Shown: positions 20,855 through 29,107 of the stretch, in pieces
Layout: each line of letters begins with the position of its first letter
How positions within the stretch are numbered: position 1 is the stretch's first letter
Assembly (NCBI RefSeq): GCF_036030735.1
Contig: NZ_CP107928.1
Location: forward strand, 5,208,001-5,272,000
Source of the DNA: Streptomyces sp. NBC_00425
GTDB taxonomy: Bacteria > Actinomycetota > Actinomycetes > Streptomycetales > Streptomycetaceae
Direction of reading: 5' to 3'
DNA length: 64,000 bases
Program-made: the position numbers and the translations under genes
The notes under the pieces: model-generated
The model's input: the letters and a program-made list of their open reading frames with translations, nothing else
Told to the model about the DNA's origin: nothing
The model's database searches: none

Positions 20855-21856
20855 GTGCGTAAGGCGTGGCTCCTGACGGCTGCCCTTGCCGGGGCGGGGC
20901 TCAGCTTCGTGATGCTTCTCGTCGTCGGCGTGTACGTCGTCGCAGGGAACATCGTCAACGGCGTGGGCGGCAAGAGCGTAGGTCTGGCCAAGGGGGCCGT
21001 GCCGGCTGCGTACCAGGCGCTCGTGCAGAAGTGGGGAAACCACTGCCCCGCGATCAATCCCGCGCTGCTCGCCGCGCAGCTGTACCAGGAGAGCGGATTC
21101 AACCCCAACGCCAAGAGTCCGGCGAAGGCGGAGGGAATAGCTCAGTTCATCCCCGGAACGTGGGCCACGCACGGCGTCGACGGCGACGGCGACGGCGACC
21201 GTGACGTCTGGGATCCGAATGACGCGATTCCATCGGCGGCCGCGTACGACTGCCAGCTCGCCTCGTACGTCAAGACCGTCCCGGGAAACATCACGCACAA
21301 CATGCTCGCCGCCTACAACGCGGGACCGGACGCGGTCATCAAATACGGGGGTGTGCCCCCGTACAGCGAGACCCGAACGTACGTGAAGACGATCACGACG
21401 CTCGAGAAGTCCTTTGCTGCTCCTGTTTCTCGGGTGGATCCGTCCAAGCAGGCCGCGGGGGCCATCTACTTTGCGCAGAAGAAGCTCGGCACGCCTTATC
21501 TGTGGGGTGGGAACGGCACCGCTGATCAGGGAGGACGGTTCGACTGCTCCGGGCTGACCAAGGCCGCCTACGAGAGCGTCGGGATCACCCTGCCCCGGGT
21601 CGCCAACGATCAGTACAACGCCGGGCCGCATCCGAAGCGGAGCGAGCTGCTGCCGGGGGACCTGGTGTTCTTCTCCACCGATCTCAACAACTCGCGGGCC
21701 ATCCACCACGTCGGGATGTACGTGGGCGGCGGGTACATGATCGACGCGCCCTACACGGGGGCCGTCATCCGGTTCGACCCCATCGACACCGCTGAGTACT
21801 TCGGAGCCACCCGGGTCACCGAAGATGGCGCGAAAGCGCTCCCGACGAGGGTGTGA
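20855..21856 (+). CDS. Membrane-anchored lytic transglycosylase plus NlpC/P60 endopeptidase
   Basis: 333 residues. One N-terminal membrane helix (LTAALAGAGLSFVMLLVVGVYVV), then an SLT lysozyme-like domain with catalytic Glu in LYQESGFNP (about 79), GIAQFIPGTW and MLAAYNAGP, then an NlpC/P60 domain with Cys in GRFDCSGLTK (about 230), His in AIHHVGMYVGGG (about 284). It cuts both glycan strands and peptide stems of peptidoglycan. This pairing on one polypeptide is the usual wall hydrolase of Gram-positive type IV secretion systems. GTG start chosen for GAGGGGCGG upstream; a TTG six bases earlier is possible. It follows the kinase by 43 bases, perhaps cotranscribed. Confidence 0.85.
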   Translation: MRKAWLLTAALAGAGLSFVMLLVVGVYVVAGNIVNGVGGKSVGLAKGAVPAAYQALVQKWGNHCPAINPALLAAQLYQESGFNPNAKSPAKAEGIAQFIPGTWATHGVDGDGDGDRDVWDPNDAIPSAAAYDCQLASYVKTVPGNITHNMLAAYNAGPDAVIKYGGVPPYSETRTYVKTITTLEKSFAAPVSRVDPSKQAAGAIYFAQKKLGTPYLWGGNGTADQGGRFDCSGLTKAAYESVGITLPRVANDQYNAGPHPKRSELLPGDLVFFSTDLNNSRAIHHVGMYVGGGYMIDAPYTGAVIRFDPIDTAEYFGATRVTEDGAKALPTRV

Positions 21857-22024
21857 GGCGGGCCGGAACCCAGGCTCTGAGCTGCGCGGATCTGTCTCTC
21901 TTCGATAACGTCTGAGTGATCATTCAGTGGAGAGTGGAACGTATCAACCGGGGCCGTGCGTTCCTGTTGAAGCGGGCGCATGCGAGGCGCGCCGAGCAGA
22001 ACACGATGAAGGGGCCGCAGCACC

Positions 22025-22735
22025 ATGGCTGGACTCGCCGAATCCGGGTCGAACCCCGACGTCGACCTGCTCTACGACATCAACGGGCTGGCCGAGGACG
22101 CCCCGCACTGGCTCAACCGCATCGTCGAATTCGTCGGTGAATACGGGCTGTTGCTCGCCATGGTCCTGCTGATCGTGTGGTGCTGGTGGGGAGTGCGCCG
22201 CCGGCCGGGCGGGGCCGAGGAGGCCGCCTCCTCCGTGGCCGCCCTGGTGTGGGCGCCGCTCGCCGCCGCCGTCGCCGTGCTGGTGAACGTGCCGATAAGA
22301 GGGTTCGTCGAGCGGCCGCGGCCCTTCCGCGATCACCAGGGCCTCGAGGTGCTCGTCTCCGGCAAGACCGACTACTCGTTCGTGAGCGACCACGCGACGC
22401 TGACCATGGCCATGGCCGTGGGGCTGTTCGTCGCCCACCGGAGGTTCGGGCTCGTCGGGATAGGGATGGCCCTGCTCGAGGGGTTCTGCCGGGTCTACAT
22501 GGGCGTGCACTATCCGACCGACGTGATCGGCGGGTTCGCGCTCGGCACCGCCGTGGCGCTGCTGCTGTCGCCGGTCGCCTCCATGCTGCTCACCCCGGTG
22601 CTGAGGGCCGTCGACCGGTCGCCCCGGATGGGCCGGCTGGTGCGCAGCCGGTCGGCTCGGGCCGACGACCTGGAGGGGTTCGCCCGCGGCGCCCGGCCCG
22701 AGGTCGCCGCGGAGGAGCGGGACCTCGCCGCCTGA
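22025..22735 (+). CDS. PAP2 superfamily membrane phosphatase
   Basis: 236 residues with about five membrane helices. All three PAP2 signature motifs are present: K/R-x6-R-P in RGFVERPRP, S-x-x-S-D-H in YSFVSDHATL, and S/R-x5-H-x3-D in RVYMGVHYPTD. Such enzymes remove phosphate from lipid carriers such as undecaprenyl pyrophosphate or phosphatidic acid; the bacterial BcrC/YbjG group is the nearest likely role. A charged cytoplasmic tail of about 50 residues follows the last helix. ATG at 22025 with an AAGGGG site about ten bases upstream. Confidence 0.82.
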   Translation: MAGLAESGSNPDVDLLYDINGLAEDAPHWLNRIVEFVGEYGLLLAMVLLIVWCWWGVRRRPGGAEEAASSVAALVWAPLAAAVAVLVNVPIRGFVERPRPFRDHQGLEVLVSGKTDYSFVSDHATLTMAMAVGLFVAHRRFGLVGIGMALLEGFCRVYMGVHYPTDVIGGFALGTAVALLLSPVASMLLTPVLRAVDRSPRMGRLVRSRSARADDLEGFARGARPEVAAEERDLAA

Positions 22736-22757
22736 CGCCGTCTTCGGGCCTCGGGCT

Positions 22758-24332
22758 TCAGAGGGCCTGGGGGTAGGTGAAGAAGCCGTTGGGGTCGTAG
22801 TGCTGCTTCAGCCGGGTCAGGCGGGGGAGCGCGTCGCCGTAGTAGGCCTTGCGCCAGTTCGTCAGGGTCGGGTCCGCGTAGTTCTGGTAGGCCGCGCCCG
22901 AGGCGTACGGGGCCATCGCCCGGTGGGCGGTGTTCAGCCAGGACTGCGCCGCCGTCCCCGCCGTGCCGGCCCGCCAGGACGCGATGTACTGGGCCAGCAT
23001 GCGTGAGCGGCGGTGGACGAACGCGGTTGCCAGCGGCGAGACCCGGTTCACCGCGCCGCCCAGCGCCGTCAGCGCGATGCTGCCCGTGCCGCCCTGCACC
23101 GACGTGATCTGCTTCAGCAGGGTCTGGATGCCCGCCGCCGAGAGCGAGACGTCGAAGAAGTCCGAGCGGGCCGCGTACGTCTCCCGGCCCAGCGCGCCCT
23201 GCGGGGAGCGGCCCGGCGTGGAGCCCGGCAGGTGGCACTGGGCGTCCGAGGTGAAGGACGAGCAGCCGGCGTAGATCTCCATCGCCGCCTCGTACGTGCG
23301 CCGACGCAGGGACACGTTCGTCGCGGGGGCGCCGACCCGGTCCGCGAGGCGGTCGACGGCGTTCTCGAGCTGACCGTACGTGCCGATGCAGAACGCGGCG
23401 ACGGAGATGGTGGGGGTGCCGCCGGGGGCGTTCGCCACGTGGAGGGAGGACCAGATCTCGTCGGGCTGGGCCGGACCCCACTCCTGCCACGCCTTGACCA
23501 CCGCGGCCGCCTTCGACCAGGGCCAGGTGAGGTAGCCCGTCACCGCCTGGGGCGCGGGGTGGGTCTTGAACTCCAGCTCGGTGACGACGCCGAAGTTGCC
23601 GTTGCCCGCTCCGCGCAGGGCCCAGAAGAGGGCCGTGTTCCTCGTCGCGTCGGCGGTGAGCTGCTTGCCGTCCGCGGTGACGACGGTGGCGCGGGTGAGG
23701 CTGTCGCAGGTCAGGCCGTAGGCGCGGGAGACCACACCGTGGCCGCCGCCCAGCACGAGGCCGGAGACGCCGACCGTCGGGCAGGAGCCCGCGGGGATCG
23801 TCACGCCCTTCGCCGCGAGCGCCCGGTAGACGTCGATCAGCTTGGAGCCCGCGCCGACCACGGCCGAGCCGCCGCTCGCCCGGACCCGGTTCAGCCTGGA
23901 GACGTCGATGATCAGTCGGCCGTCGCCGGAGGACCAGCCGCCGTAGGAGTGGCCGCCGTTGCGGATCGCGGCCTTGATCCGGTGGGCGCGGGCGTAGGCC
24001 ATGACCGTACGGATGTCGTCGGCGTGGGCGACGTAGGCCACCGCCGCGGGCTTCAGGCCGTCGAAGCGGGTGTTGTACAGCTGACGGGCCGCCGCCCAGG
24101 AGGCCTCGCCGGGGCGGACCAGCGTGCCGTCCAGGCCGCGGGCCAGGGCGGCCCAGTCGGCGGGGGCGGAGACGCTGGTCGTCGTGAGGAGGGTCGTCCC
24201 GTCGGACCTGTCGCCGTCGGCGGTTCCGGTGCCGGAGGCGGCGCCGCTCGCGCTGCCGCCGTTCGCCTTGCACGCGGTCGCTGCCGCCGCGACCGCGGCC
24301 GCGCCGCCTGCGATGAACGTACGCCGTTCCAT
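22758..24332 (-). CDS. Tat-exported FAD-linked oxidase, berberine bridge enzyme family
   Basis: 524 residues. The N-terminus MERRTFIAGGAAAVAAAATAC is a twin-arginine signal ending in a possible lipobox cysteine. The FAD domain (about 80-265) carries the 8-alpha-histidyl site in RNGGHSYGG and a Cys in GSCPTVGVSGLVLGGG, the pair that gives bicovalent flavin in glucooligosaccharide-oxidase-like enzymes. The C-terminal BBE segment (QNYADPTLTNWRKAYYG...LKQHYDPNGFFTYPQ) is intact. It oxidises an alcohol or sugar outside the cell with O2; substrate unknown. ATG 24332 with GGAAGG nine bases upstream. Nearly abuts the convergent PAP2 gene. Confidence 0.85.
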   Translation of the reverse strand: MERRTFIAGGAAAVAAAATACKANGGSASGAASGTGTADGDRSDGTTLLTTTSVSAPADWAALARGLDGTLVRPGEASWAAARQLYNTRFDGLKPAAVAYVAHADDIRTVMAYARAHRIKAAIRNGGHSYGGWSSGDGRLIIDVSRLNRVRASGGSAVVGAGSKLIDVYRALAAKGVTIPAGSCPTVGVSGLVLGGGHGVVSRAYGLTCDSLTRATVVTADGKQLTADATRNTALFWALRGAGNGNFGVVTELEFKTHPAPQAVTGYLTWPWSKAAAVVKAWQEWGPAQPDEIWSSLHVANAPGGTPTISVAAFCIGTYGQLENAVDRLADRVGAPATNVSLRRRTYEAAMEIYAGCSSFTSDAQCHLPGSTPGRSPQGALGRETYAARSDFFDVSLSAAGIQTLLKQITSVQGGTGSIALTALGGAVNRVSPLATAFVHRRSRMLAQYIASWRAGTAGTAAQSWLNTAHRAMAPYASGAAYQNYADPTLTNWRKAYYGDALPRLTRLKQHYDPNGFFTYPQAL

Positions 24333-24503
24333 GTTCGTGCGCCTTCCCTCGGCCGCTGTCGGCTTCACAGAGCGAGACGGGGCCACGAGACCACAGGTTC
24401 CGCCGGCCGCCGGCGGTGACGGAACGGTGACGTCCGCCGGACGGGCCTGCCGTCGGGCGGGCCTGCCGTCGGGCGGGCCGGGACGCGAGCCGGCGGCGGC
24501 CGG

Positions 24504-24674
24504 TCAGCCGTGGGCGTGGGTCTCCGCGTCCGATCTGGCCATGCTTCTTGCTCTGCGGGCCGGGCCGCGCCACCCGCAGGTGCAGCGGGCGAGACAGAAA
24601 CGGCCTTGTTCGACGGTCGTGGTGCGGTGTTCCCCGTCGGTGCGGGGGGAGGGCGAGCCGTCCTGCTGCGTCAC
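24504..24674 (-). CDS. Small Cys-x-Cys protein, function unknown
   Basis: 56 residues, too short to place in a known family. The C-terminal half has FCLARCTCGWRGPARRARS...ARSDAETHAHG: three Cys plus late His residues, possibly a metal-binding knuckle. I recall similar short proteins in Streptomyces, unverified. The GTG at 24674 lacks a ribosome binding site, but TAACGT ends seven bases upstream, suggesting a leaderless mRNA. A longer reading in the same frame (to 25043) runs antisense through the lipoprotein gene and is not believed. Confidence 0.5.
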   Translation of the reverse strand: MTQQDGSPSPRTDGEHRTTTVEQGRFCLARCTCGWRGPARRARSMARSDAETHAHG

Positions 24675-24768
24675 ATGGACAACGTTACCCAGCCTCGGCG
24701 GTCCGCCGTCGGTCCGGGCCGCGTGACGGGGGCACCCGGCCGTCGTTAATCGGAGCGACGGGGGGTCC

Positions 24769-25647
24769 GTGACGGACGTACCGGCTGGGGGTTGGCAGGC
24801 CATGGCGGAGCGGGGTCGGAGGAAGGCGGGCGGAGCGGTCCTGTCCGGGATCGTGTCCGGGATCGTGGCCGGGATCTGCCTGTGCGCCGCGGGGTGTTCG
24901 GCCGGTCCGGCCGCCGTCGAGGACGGGCGGGCGACCGACCCCGTGCGGACGCTGCACCGGGCCGCGGACGCCCTCGTCGCGGCGGGCACGTCGAAGGCCC
25001 GTACGTCGATGGAGATGGCCACCGGCGGGACCCTGGTGACCATCCGCGGGCAGGGCGTCTACGACTACCGCAGGCAGCTCGGGCAGCTGAAGGTGCTGCT
25101 GCCGCAGGACCCCGCCGGCACCAGTGAGCACCGCCCGATCACCGAACTCCTCGCTCCTGGAGCCCTGTTCATGAAGAACCGGGGAGCCGGGGTGCCGGAC
25201 GACAAGTGGGTGCGGGTGGCGACGGCGACCCTGTCCGACGGGAACCTGGTGACCGGTGGGGCCACCGATCCGTTCGCCGCCGCCGAGGTGCTGCGCGGGA
25301 CGCGCACGGCGACGTACGTGGGGCGGACCGAGGTGGCCGGGACCGCGGTGCGGCACTACCGGGGCACCGCCGATCTGACGGAGGCCGCCGAGGACGCGTC
25401 GGCGGGCGGACGGGACGCGCTGCGGGCGGCGGCGAAGGGGTTCGCCACGGCTCGGGTGCCGTTCGACGTCTACCTCGACGACGAGGGGCGGATCCGCAAG
25501 ATCCGGCACCGGTTCAGCTTCGTGAACGGGCAGCGGAAGGAACCCGTCGCCGTCGCCTCGACGACTTTGCTGTACGACTTCGGCGCTCCCGTCCAGGTGC
25601 GGCTGCCGGCCGCGGCCGACATCTACGCCGGGCGGATCGCGGAGTAG
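24769..25647 (+). CDS. Lipoprotein, LppX/LolA-like fold possible
   Basis: 292 residues. The N-terminus runs to a lipobox LCAAGC at about residue 39-43, so the mature protein is tethered to the outer membrane face. The mature part, rich in short strands (VTIRGQGVYDYRRQLGQLKVLL, VPFDVYLDDEGRIRKIRHRFSF), resembles the LolA/LppX class of lipid-binding lipoproteins; the phrase PFDVYLDDEGRIRK is typical of streptomycete members. GTG 24769 follows GGGGGG; ATG 24802 would shorten the signal to a more usual length. Function unknown beyond surface lipoprotein. Confidence 0.72.
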   Translation: MTDVPAGGWQAMAERGRRKAGGAVLSGIVSGIVAGICLCAAGCSAGPAAVEDGRATDPVRTLHRAADALVAAGTSKARTSMEMATGGTLVTIRGQGVYDYRRQLGQLKVLLPQDPAGTSEHRPITELLAPGALFMKNRGAGVPDDKWVRVATATLSDGNLVTGGATDPFAAAEVLRGTRTATYVGRTEVAGTAVRHYRGTADLTEAAEDASAGGRDALRAAAKGFATARVPFDVYLDDEGRIRKIRHRFSFVNGQRKEPVAVASTTLLYDFGAPVQVRLPAAADIYAGRIAE

Positions 25648-25777
25648 CGGGCTCCGACCGGACCGAGTGTTTTCGGCCACAGGGCGGTCGTAAGGACTAG
25701 CCCGTCCGTGCCATGCGCGCCGTGTGGGCCGCTCCCTACTCTAGGAAGCCGGTGACGGCAGAGACGAGGTGATGCGC

Positions 25778-25972
25778 GTGGCTCCGGGCGGCGGCGGCAC
25801 GGCAGTTCAGGACCACGTGGCCCTCGCCGAGATCGAACTGTGCGGGGAGCTGATCATCGCGGCCTCGGCGGCCGGGGAGGAACGGCTCAGTATGGAGAGC
25901 ATCGACCAGGTGCTGCGGGTGGGAGAGGAGCGGGCCGGGAGGGAAGGGGCCGCCGGCTCAGGTGCGCAGTAG
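25778..25972 (+). CDS. Small conserved-type protein, unknown function
   Basis: 64 residues with a helical core (HVALAEIELCGELIIAASAAGEERLSMESIDQVLRV). GTG 25778 is chosen because GAGGTG lies six bases before it; GTG 25769 and ATG 25772 in the same frame are alternatives. A TACTCT box at about 25736 could be its -10. The 3' end overlaps the convergent csoR gene by 15 bases. No function can be assigned. Confidence 0.55.
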   Translation: MAPGGGGTAVQDHVALAEIELCGELIIAASAAGEERLSMESIDQVLRVGEERAGREGAAGSGAQ

Positions 25973-26332
25973 GCGGGCGATCGCCCTCGTCGCCTCTTCC
26001 ACCTTCTCGTCGATCTCGTCGCCGCCCTTGAGGGCCGCGTCGGCGACGCAGTGCCGCAGGTGTTCCTCCAGGAGCCGCAGGGCGAAGGACTGCAGGGCCT
26101 TGGTGGAGGCGGACACCTGGGTGAGTATGTCGATGCAGTAGGTGTCCTCGTCGACCATGCGCTGCAGGCCTCGGATCTGGCCCTCGATGCGGCGCAGGCG
26201 CTTGAGGTGTTCGGCCTTCTGCTCGTGGTAGCCGTGGACCGCTCCGGCCGGATGCTCCGGGTGCTCCGGGGCGGTGGGGGTGTGCGGGTCGGGGGCCGAG
26301 AGGGCTTCCGCGTCGGCCTCGGTGGTCGTCAT
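25958..26332 (-). CDS. csoR: CsoR-family copper-sensing repressor
   Basis: 124 residues, all-helical DUF156 fold. The Cu(I) ligand set is present: Cys in DEDTYCIDIL and H-x3-C in EEHLRHC. The four-helix start KRLRRIEGQIRGLQRMV is diagnostic. Copper binding releases it from DNA and derepresses copper efflux genes. The start at 26332 is preferred (GGAGGG five bases upstream); an ATG at 26362 lies inside the operator and has no ribosome site. No copper pump gene is near, so it probably acts on distant genes and on itself. Confidence 0.88.
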   Translation of the reverse strand: MTTTEADAEALSAPDPHTPTAPEHPEHPAGAVHGYHEQKAEHLKRLRRIEGQIRGLQRMVDEDTYCIDILTQVSASTKALQSFALRLLEEHLRHCVADAALKGGDEIDEKVEEATRAIARLLRT

Positions 26333-26360
26333 CGTGCCCTCCAGCGCTCCGGCTCCAGAC

Positions 26361-26381
26361 ATATACCCCTACTGGGTATAT
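26361..26381. promoter_or_regulatory. CsoR operator
   Basis: ATATACCCctacTGGGTATAT-type dyad (ATATACCC / GGGTATAT) about 30 bases before the csoR start. It matches known CsoR sites, which have TATACC/GGTATA arms around a G/C core. Its position implies autoregulation. Confidence 0.8.
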
Positions 26382-26549
26382 CGTACCGAACTTCGGCGGG
26401 AGCCCGGCCCCCGGCCCGACAGGTCCGGTCGCCCCCCTGCCGACCGCTCCGGCCGATGGGCGACACTGGGGGGCGGCCCCATTAGCCGTGGCCGGATGAT
26501 GCGCCTAGCATCAGCCTGACCGAAACCGATGCATCTTGAGGACCCCAAC

Positions 26550-27170
26550 GTGCGCTTTCGTCTGACCCCCAGGGAGACGAGCTTCTACGACATGTTCGCC
26601 GCATCCGCGGACAACATCGTCACGGGCTCGAAACTCCTGATGGAACTGCTCGGGGCGGACCCCGCCGGCCGGGCCGAGATCGCAGAGCGCATGCGGGCCG
26701 CGGAACACGCAGGCGACGACGCGACGCACGCGATCTTCCACCAGCTGAACTCCTCGTTCATCACGCCGTTCGACCGCGAGGACATCTACAACCTCGCGTC
26801 CTCCCTCGACGACATCATGGACTTCATGGAGGAGGCCGTCGACCTGGTCGTCCTCTACAACGTCGAGGAACTGCCCAAGGGCGTCGAGCAGCAGATCGAG
26901 GTGCTGGCGCGGGCGGCCGAACTGACGGCCGAGGCCATGCCGAACCTGCGGACCATGGAGAACCTCACCGAGTACTGGATCGAGGTCAACCGGCTCGAGA
27001 ACCAGGCCGACCAGATCCACCGGAAGCTGCTCGCGCATCTCTTCAACGGCAAGTACGAGGCCATCGAGGTGCTCAAGCTGAAGCAGATCGTGGATGTGCT
27101 GGAGGAGGCCGCCGACGCCTTCGAGCACGTGGCCAACACGGTGGAGACCATCGCGGTCAAGGAGTCCTGA
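26550..27170 (+). CDS. DUF47/PhoU-like partner of the Pit phosphate transporter
   Basis: 206-residue all-helical protein of the DUF47 family (YkaA/PhoU-like): FYDMFAASADNIVTGSKLLMELL, then EHAGDDATHAIFHQLNSSFITPFDREDIYNLASSLDDIMDFMEEA, the characteristic E-x-x-x-D metal-binding helices. These proteins bind metal clusters and control the adjacent low-affinity phosphate transporter. GTG 26550 follows GAGGA by eight bases; the upstream ATG at 26529 has no such site. It ends 7 bases before pit, so the two are one operon. Confidence 0.87.
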   Translation: MRFRLTPRETSFYDMFAASADNIVTGSKLLMELLGADPAGRAEIAERMRAAEHAGDDATHAIFHQLNSSFITPFDREDIYNLASSLDDIMDFMEEAVDLVVLYNVEELPKGVEQQIEVLARAAELTAEAMPNLRTMENLTEYWIEVNRLENQADQIHRKLLAHLFNGKYEAIEVLKLKQIVDVLEEAADAFEHVANTVETIAVKES

Positions 27171-27177
27171 GCCCTTC

Positions 27178-28176
27178 ATGGACACCTTTGCTCTGATCGT
27201 GACCATCGGCGTCGCGCTCGGATTCACCTACACCAACGGTTTTCACGACTCCGCGAACGCGATCGCCACGTCGGTCTCCACCCGGGCGCTGACGCCGCGC
27301 GCGGCGCTGGCCATGGCGGCGGTGATGAACCTCGCGGGCGCGTTCCTCGGCAGTGGCGTCGCGCACACCGTCAGCAAGGGGCTGATCGAGACCCCCTCCG
27401 GTTCCACGGGCATGGCGATCCTGTTCTCCGCGCTCGTCGGGGCGATCGTGTGGAACCTCGTCACCTGGTACTTCGGGCTGCCGTCGTCCTCGTCCCACGC
27501 CCTGTTCGGCGGGATGGTGGGCGCCGCGCTGGCGGGCGGGACGGAGGTCATCTGGTCCGGGGTGCTCGAGAAGGTCGTCATTCCGATGTTCCTCTCGCCG
27601 GTGGTGGGACTCGTCGCCGGTTATCTGGTGATGACCGCCATCCTGTGGATGTTCCGGCGGGCCAATCCGCACAAGGCCAAGCGGGGTTTCCGCATAGCCC
27701 AGACGGTGTCGGCCGCGGCCATGGCGCTCGGGCACGGTCTGCAGGACGCGCAGAAGACGATGGGCATCGTGGTGATGGCGCTCGTCATCGGCGACGTCCA
27801 GGGGCCGGACGCCCCGATCCCGGTCTGGGTGAAGATCGCCTGTGCCGTGATGCTGTCGCTCGGCACGTACGCGGGCGGCTGGCGCATCATGCGGACGCTC
27901 GGACGGAAGATCATCGAACTGGACCCGCCGCAGGGCTTCGCCGCGGAGACGACCGGCGCGTCGATCATGTTCACCACGGCGTTCCTGTTCAAGGCGCCGA
28001 TCTCCACCACGCATGTGATCACCTCGGCGATCATGGGTGTCGGGGCGACGAAGCGGATCAACGCCGTGCGCTGGGGTGTCGCCAAGAACATCGTGCTGGG
28101 CTGGTTCATCACGATGCCGGCGGCCGCGATCGTCGCCGCGTGCTCCTTCTGGATCGTGGATCTGGCCTTCCTGTAG
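27178..28176 (+). CDS. pit: Pit family low-affinity inorganic phosphate transporter
   Basis: 332 residues, about nine to ten membrane helices. The two PHO-4 repeats are visible: TNGFHDSANAIATSVSTRAL near the N-terminus and GHGLQDAQKTMGIVVMAL in the second half, with GLPSSSSHAL and KAPISTTHVI signatures. It imports metal-phosphate with protons and runs constitutively when phosphate is ample, complementing the high-affinity Pst system encoded convergently. Followed by a strong bidirectional terminator. Confidence 0.92.
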   Translation: MDTFALIVTIGVALGFTYTNGFHDSANAIATSVSTRALTPRAALAMAAVMNLAGAFLGSGVAHTVSKGLIETPSGSTGMAILFSALVGAIVWNLVTWYFGLPSSSSHALFGGMVGAALAGGTEVIWSGVLEKVVIPMFLSPVVGLVAGYLVMTAILWMFRRANPHKAKRGFRIAQTVSAAAMALGHGLQDAQKTMGIVVMALVIGDVQGPDAPIPVWVKIACAVMLSLGTYAGGWRIMRTLGRKIIELDPPQGFAAETTGASIMFTTAFLFKAPISTTHVITSAIMGVGATKRINAVRWGVAKNIVLGWFITMPAAAIVAACSFWIVDLAFL

Positions 28177-28196
28177 ATCCCCGCCCCCACGGCAAG

Positions 28197-28234
28197 GAAA
28201 GGGCCCGCCCCCGGGAGCAGGGGCGGGCCCTTTC
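28197..28234. terminator. Bidirectional terminator between pit and pstB
   Basis: 15-bp stem GAAAGGGCCCGCCCC / GGGGCGGGCCCTTTC with an eight-base loop, A-run on one side and T-run on the other, between two convergent operons. Confidence 0.88.
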
Positions 28235-28280
28235 GTGTGCCTCGCGGTGGCACCGCCATGCAGCACCGCGAGGGGTCCGG

Positions 28281-29057
28281 TCAGCCGAAGCGGCCTGAGA
28301 TGTAGTCCTCGGTGGCCTGCACCGACGGGTTGGAGAAGATGCGCGCGGTGTCGTCCAGCTCGATCAGCTTGCCGGGCTGGCCGACCGCGGCCAGGTTGAA
28401 GAAGGCCGTGCGGTCCGAGACGCGCGCCGCCTGTTGCATGTTGTGCGTCACGATGACGATCGTGAAGCGTTCCTTCAGCTCGCCGATCAGGTCCTCGATG
28501 GCGAGCGTCGAGATGGGGTCGAGGGCCGAGCAGGGCTCGTCCATCAGCAGGACCTTCGGCTCCACCGCGATGGCGCGGGCGATGCACAGACGCTGCTGCT
28601 GGCCGCCCGAGAGGCCCGAGCCCGGCTTGTTGAGACGGTCCTTGACCTCGTTCCAGAGGTTCGCGCCCTGGAGGGACTTCTCGACGACGTCGGCCAGTTC
28701 GCTCTTCTTGTACGAGCCGTTCAGCCGCAGGCCGGCCGCCACGTTGTCGAAGATCGACATGGTGGGGAACGGGTTCGGGCGCTGGAAGACCATGCCGACC
28801 TCGCGGCGGACCGACACCGGGTCCACGCCCGCGCCGTACAGGTCCTCGTCGTCCAGCAGCACCTTGCCCTCGACCCGGCCGCCCGACGTCACCTCGTGCA
28901 TACGGTTCAGCGTGCGCAGGAACGTGGACTTGCCGCAGCCGGAGGGGCCGATGAAGGCCGTCACCGAGCGCGGCTCCACGGTCATCGAGATGTCGTCGAT
29001 CGCCTTGTGGGATCCGTAGTACGCGGTCAGTCCGCTGACGTCGATTCGCTTGGCCAT
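28281..29057 (-). CDS. pstB: Phosphate ABC transporter ATP-binding protein PstB
   Basis: 258 residues. Walker [11 protein letters not shown]-loop [10 protein letters not shown], signature LSGGQQQRL, Walker [14 protein letters not shown] and switch VTHNM are intact and in the spacing of PstB. It drives high-affinity phosphate import through PstCA. ATG 29057 is used; a GTG nine bases upstream would add three residues. Last gene of pstSCAB. Confidence 0.95.
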   Translation of the reverse strand: MAKRIDVSGLTAYYGSHKAIDDISMTVEPRSVTAFIGPSGCGKSTFLRTLNRMHEVTSGGRVEGKVLLDDEDLYGAGVDPVSVRREVGMVFQRPNPFPTMSIFDNVAAGLRLNGSYKKSELADVVEKSLQGANLWNEVKDRLNKPGSGLSGGQQQRLCIARAIAVEPKVLLMDEPCSALDPISTLAIEDLIGELKERFTIVIVTHNMQQAARVSDRTAFFNLAAVGQPGKLIELDDTARIFSNPSVQATEDYISGRFG

Positions 29058-29107
29058 GTCTTCCACTTCACTTCCCGGTCATATGGATCAGTCGCTGCAT
29101 GGCCGCT

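Noticed and set aside
24504..25043. Long minus-strand frame overlapping the lipoprotein gene
   Set aside because: Only the last 56 codons are outside the lipoprotein gene and have a plausible start; the rest is antisense shadow.
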